From Prevotella sp. P5-92 (GTDB taxonomy: Bacteria; Bacteroidota; Bacteroidia; Bacteroidales; Bacteroidaceae), in assembly GCF_002251245.1 (NCBI RefSeq), contig NZ_NPJG01000053.1, positions 1-56,241 on the forward strand: a DNA stretch of 56,241 nucleotides. Reading direction: 5' to 3'. A program made the position numbers and the translations under genes. The notes under the pieces were generated by a model. It had not been told where the DNA came from, searched no databases, and saw only the letters and a list, made by a program, of their open reading frames with translations. How positions within the stretch are numbered: position 1 is the first letter of the stretch; each line of letters opens with the position of its first letter. Shown in pieces: positions 54,646 to 56,241 of this stretch.

Positions 54646-55980
54646 ATGAAAAGACATTTTCTCGCAATCCTGACGTTATTGACCGCCATCGTCACCGCCA
54701 CCGACGCAAAGGTGATATATGTGGCACCACAGGGCGACGACGCGGCGGCAGGCACCATCGACGCACCGTTAGCCACGCTGCCAGCAGCCTACAGGCTGAC
54801 CGAAGGCGGCGACACCGTATGCTTCCGTGGAGGCACATACAACGTGACAGACAGCCAGGTGATGAAAATCAATGGCGTGTATGCCTTCGTGTTCGCACTT
54901 GAGAAAGCCGGTACGGCAGAGCATCGCACATGCTATATGGGCTATCCCGGCGAACGACCCGTGTTCGACTTCTCCGCACTGATGCTCGACGGCAAGCACC
55001 GCTTTGCCGCCTTCTATCTCGGTGCAGACTACGTTCATCTGCGTAATTTCGACATCGTCGGCGTGCCTGTACGCATCAAGGGACATACACAGTCTGAGTG
55101 TGTCAGCGCAAGGCGCGGGTCGCACTGCATCGTCGAGGACATCGCCATGCACGACGGCATGGCGATAGGATATTACCAGAAGCGAGGGTCGCATAATCTT
55201 GTCGTCGATTGCGACGCCTATAACAACTACGACGATTATTCCGAAGGTCCCTATGGCGGCAATGTGGATGGCTTCGGCTGCCACGTGTTCGATACGTTTG
55301 AGGTGGGAAACGTGTTCAGAAGATGCCGCGCATGGCGCAATTCAGACGACGGCTTCGATCTTATCTCGTGTGCCGCACCAGTGGAGATAGACCACTGCAT
55401 GGCGTTCTACAACGGCTACTGCCCCTCCTCAAATCCCGCCGACACTGTCAATTTCGTAAGTGCTGGCGACGGCAACGGCTTCAAGGCTGGCGGATGGGGG
55501 ATGAACAAGCGAAAGACAAAGTGCCCCGACGTGTGCCCTGCTCATTATATACATCACTCTCTCGCTTACCGCAACAAGGCGCACGGCTTCTATGCCAACC
55601 ACCACCTGGCAGGCAACACCTGGGAGAACAACACCTCGTGCGGCAACCGCTCAAACTACAACATGCTAAACCGTAAGAACACTTTCGAGGCCATCGACGT
55701 GCCCGGCTACGACCACAGTCTGGCAAACAACGTGTCGTGGACGTTCACCGACGCGTCCCTTGGCGGTCATCTCATCAATATCGACCCCGACCGCATCACT
55801 CTCACCAACAACAGCTTTGCTCCATCTGTCAGCTCGGTGGAGGTGACTGCCGAAATGTTTGTGAGCACCTCTGTCTCCCTTCTCTTCACCAGACGCCTTC
55901 CCGACGGCCGTCTGCCATCGATAGACTTCCTGCGTGGCAAGGCCGGCACCATACTTGAAGAGCGGCAGATGGGGTGGTGA
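54646..55980 (+). CDS. secreted pectate lyase, polysaccharide lyase family 9
   Basis: PL9 enzymes cleave polygalacturonate by beta-elimination. The 444-residue protein has a signal peptide and a right-handed beta-helix. Residues matching the calcium site of the family are Asp208 (NVDGFG) and Asp234, Asp235 and Asp238 (SDDGFD), and the catalytic base is likely Lys280 (GNGFKAGG). The core fits Pel9A-type enzymes. No SusC/SusD pair or other pectin genes lie in the visible flanks; uxaB at 15.1 kb acts on a product of the same polymer. Confidence 0.85.
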   Translation: MKRHFLAILTLLTAIVTATDAKVIYVAPQGDDAAAGTIDAPLATLPAAYRLTEGGDTVCFRGGTYNVTDSQVMKINGVYAFVFALEKAGTAEHRTCYMGYPGERPVFDFSALMLDGKHRFAAFYLGADYVHLRNFDIVGVPVRIKGHTQSECVSARRGSHCIVEDIAMHDGMAIGYYQKRGSHNLVVDCDAYNNYDDYSEGPYGGNVDGFGCHVFDTFEVGNVFRRCRAWRNSDDGFDLISCAAPVEIDHCMAFYNGYCPSSNPADTVNFVSAGDGNGFKAGGWGMNKRKTKCPDVCPAHYIHHSLAYRNKAHGFYANHHLAGNTWENNTSCGNRSNYNMLNRKNTFEAIDVPGYDHSLANNVSWTFTDASLGGHLINIDPDRITLTNNSFAPSVSSVEVTAEMFVSTSVSLLFTRRLPDGRLPSIDFLRGKAGTILEERQMGW

Positions 55981-56241
55981 AGCAGTGGAGACTTGACGGC
56001 TTCTGTTGGGGAAACATGAATAATACTGTTGCTAATTAGGGTGTAAAGTATGATGTACTCGAGTTTCGGAAGTTTAAGACAGGGGACAGTCCTCTGCCTA
56101 AACGTCACCTAAAAAACTCAAAAAGGTTAACTTGTTAACGGTTAACTGGTAACTTTTCCCACTTCTTACCCCACCCAGCCCTCTCGCTGCGACAAAAGGT
56201 TGCAAGCAGAAAAAACTTCGGTATCGCGCGCGCACGCGTTA
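55981..56241. other. non-coding end of the window
   Basis: No gene is visible. An inverted repeat, CAGGGGAC-A-GTCCTCTG, lies at 56080-56096. A GTTAAC repeat run lies at 56125-56153. The last 20 bases are an alternating GC-rich tract. The next gene starts outside the window. Confidence 0.5.

Noticed and set aside
56080..56096. REP-like inverted repeat CAGGGGAC-A-GTCCTCTG
   Set aside because: A single copy with one G-U pair; no second copy in the window and no transposase, so it cannot be called a REP element.

Overview
The window reads as chromosomal DNA of a Bacteroidales bacterium, most likely of the Prevotella group. Four things support this. The ATP synthase operon has the Bacteroidetes gene order (beta, epsilon, small membrane protein, a, c, b, delta, alpha, gamma). 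Promoters carry the Bacteroidetes -7 element TAnnTTTG, often about 19 nt downstream of a TTTG box. Start codons lack Shine-Dalgarno sequences. Many proteins belong to families known mainly from this phylum (DUF4105, DUF4923, HU-CCDC81/SPOR, NhaD, class III Fbp). The species is inferred, not proven.

Layout. 0.3-6.7 kb (minus): an envelope block of coaX, an outer-membrane protein, lptC, a CNNM/CorC-like protein and a PpiD-like chaperone. 6.7-15 kb (plus): a DUF4105 protein, a phosphatase-fold protein that appears to have lost its active site, secA, a lone ABC ATPase and alanine dehydrogenase. 15.1-16.6 kb (minus): tagaturonate reductase. 16.7-22.9 kb: a flippase (minus) diverging from two glycosyltransferases and an S9 peptidase. 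23.1-24.5 kb (minus): rpsP and a DUF4923 protein. 24.6-27.1 kb (plus): nhaD and pfkA. 27.2-34.6 kb (plus): the ATP synthase operon. 34.6-36.3 kb: a small accessory island with a promoter-hairpin unit (candidate small RNA), a transposase-like HTH fragment, two arrays of short repeats, and two small winged-helix-type genes. 36.4-40.0 kb (minus): aspS, a BrkB-family protein and RNase P RNA, the last with a duplicated promoter. 40.1-53.1 kb (minus): thirteen closely packed genes for an HU/SPOR protein, an FHA protein, PurU, HisH-A-F-IE, FtsE, aspartokinase, LysA, two glycosyltransferase-like proteins and Fbp. 53.2-56.0 kb (plus): rfbC, a lipoprotein and a family 9 pectate lyase.

Most of the window is housekeeping: protein export, envelope biogenesis, ATP synthesis, translation, and histidine and lysine synthesis. 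No tRNA, rRNA, CRISPR array, intact insertion sequence or prophage was seen. The least ordinary features are the promoter-hairpin unit at 34.8 kb with the neighbouring repeat arrays, the apparent pseudo-phosphatase, the duplicated rnpB promoter, the hairpin that holds the ald promoter, the short intergenic repeats (GTTGAC type, 25-bp and 40-bp families), and genes whose predicted transcription start falls on the start codon.
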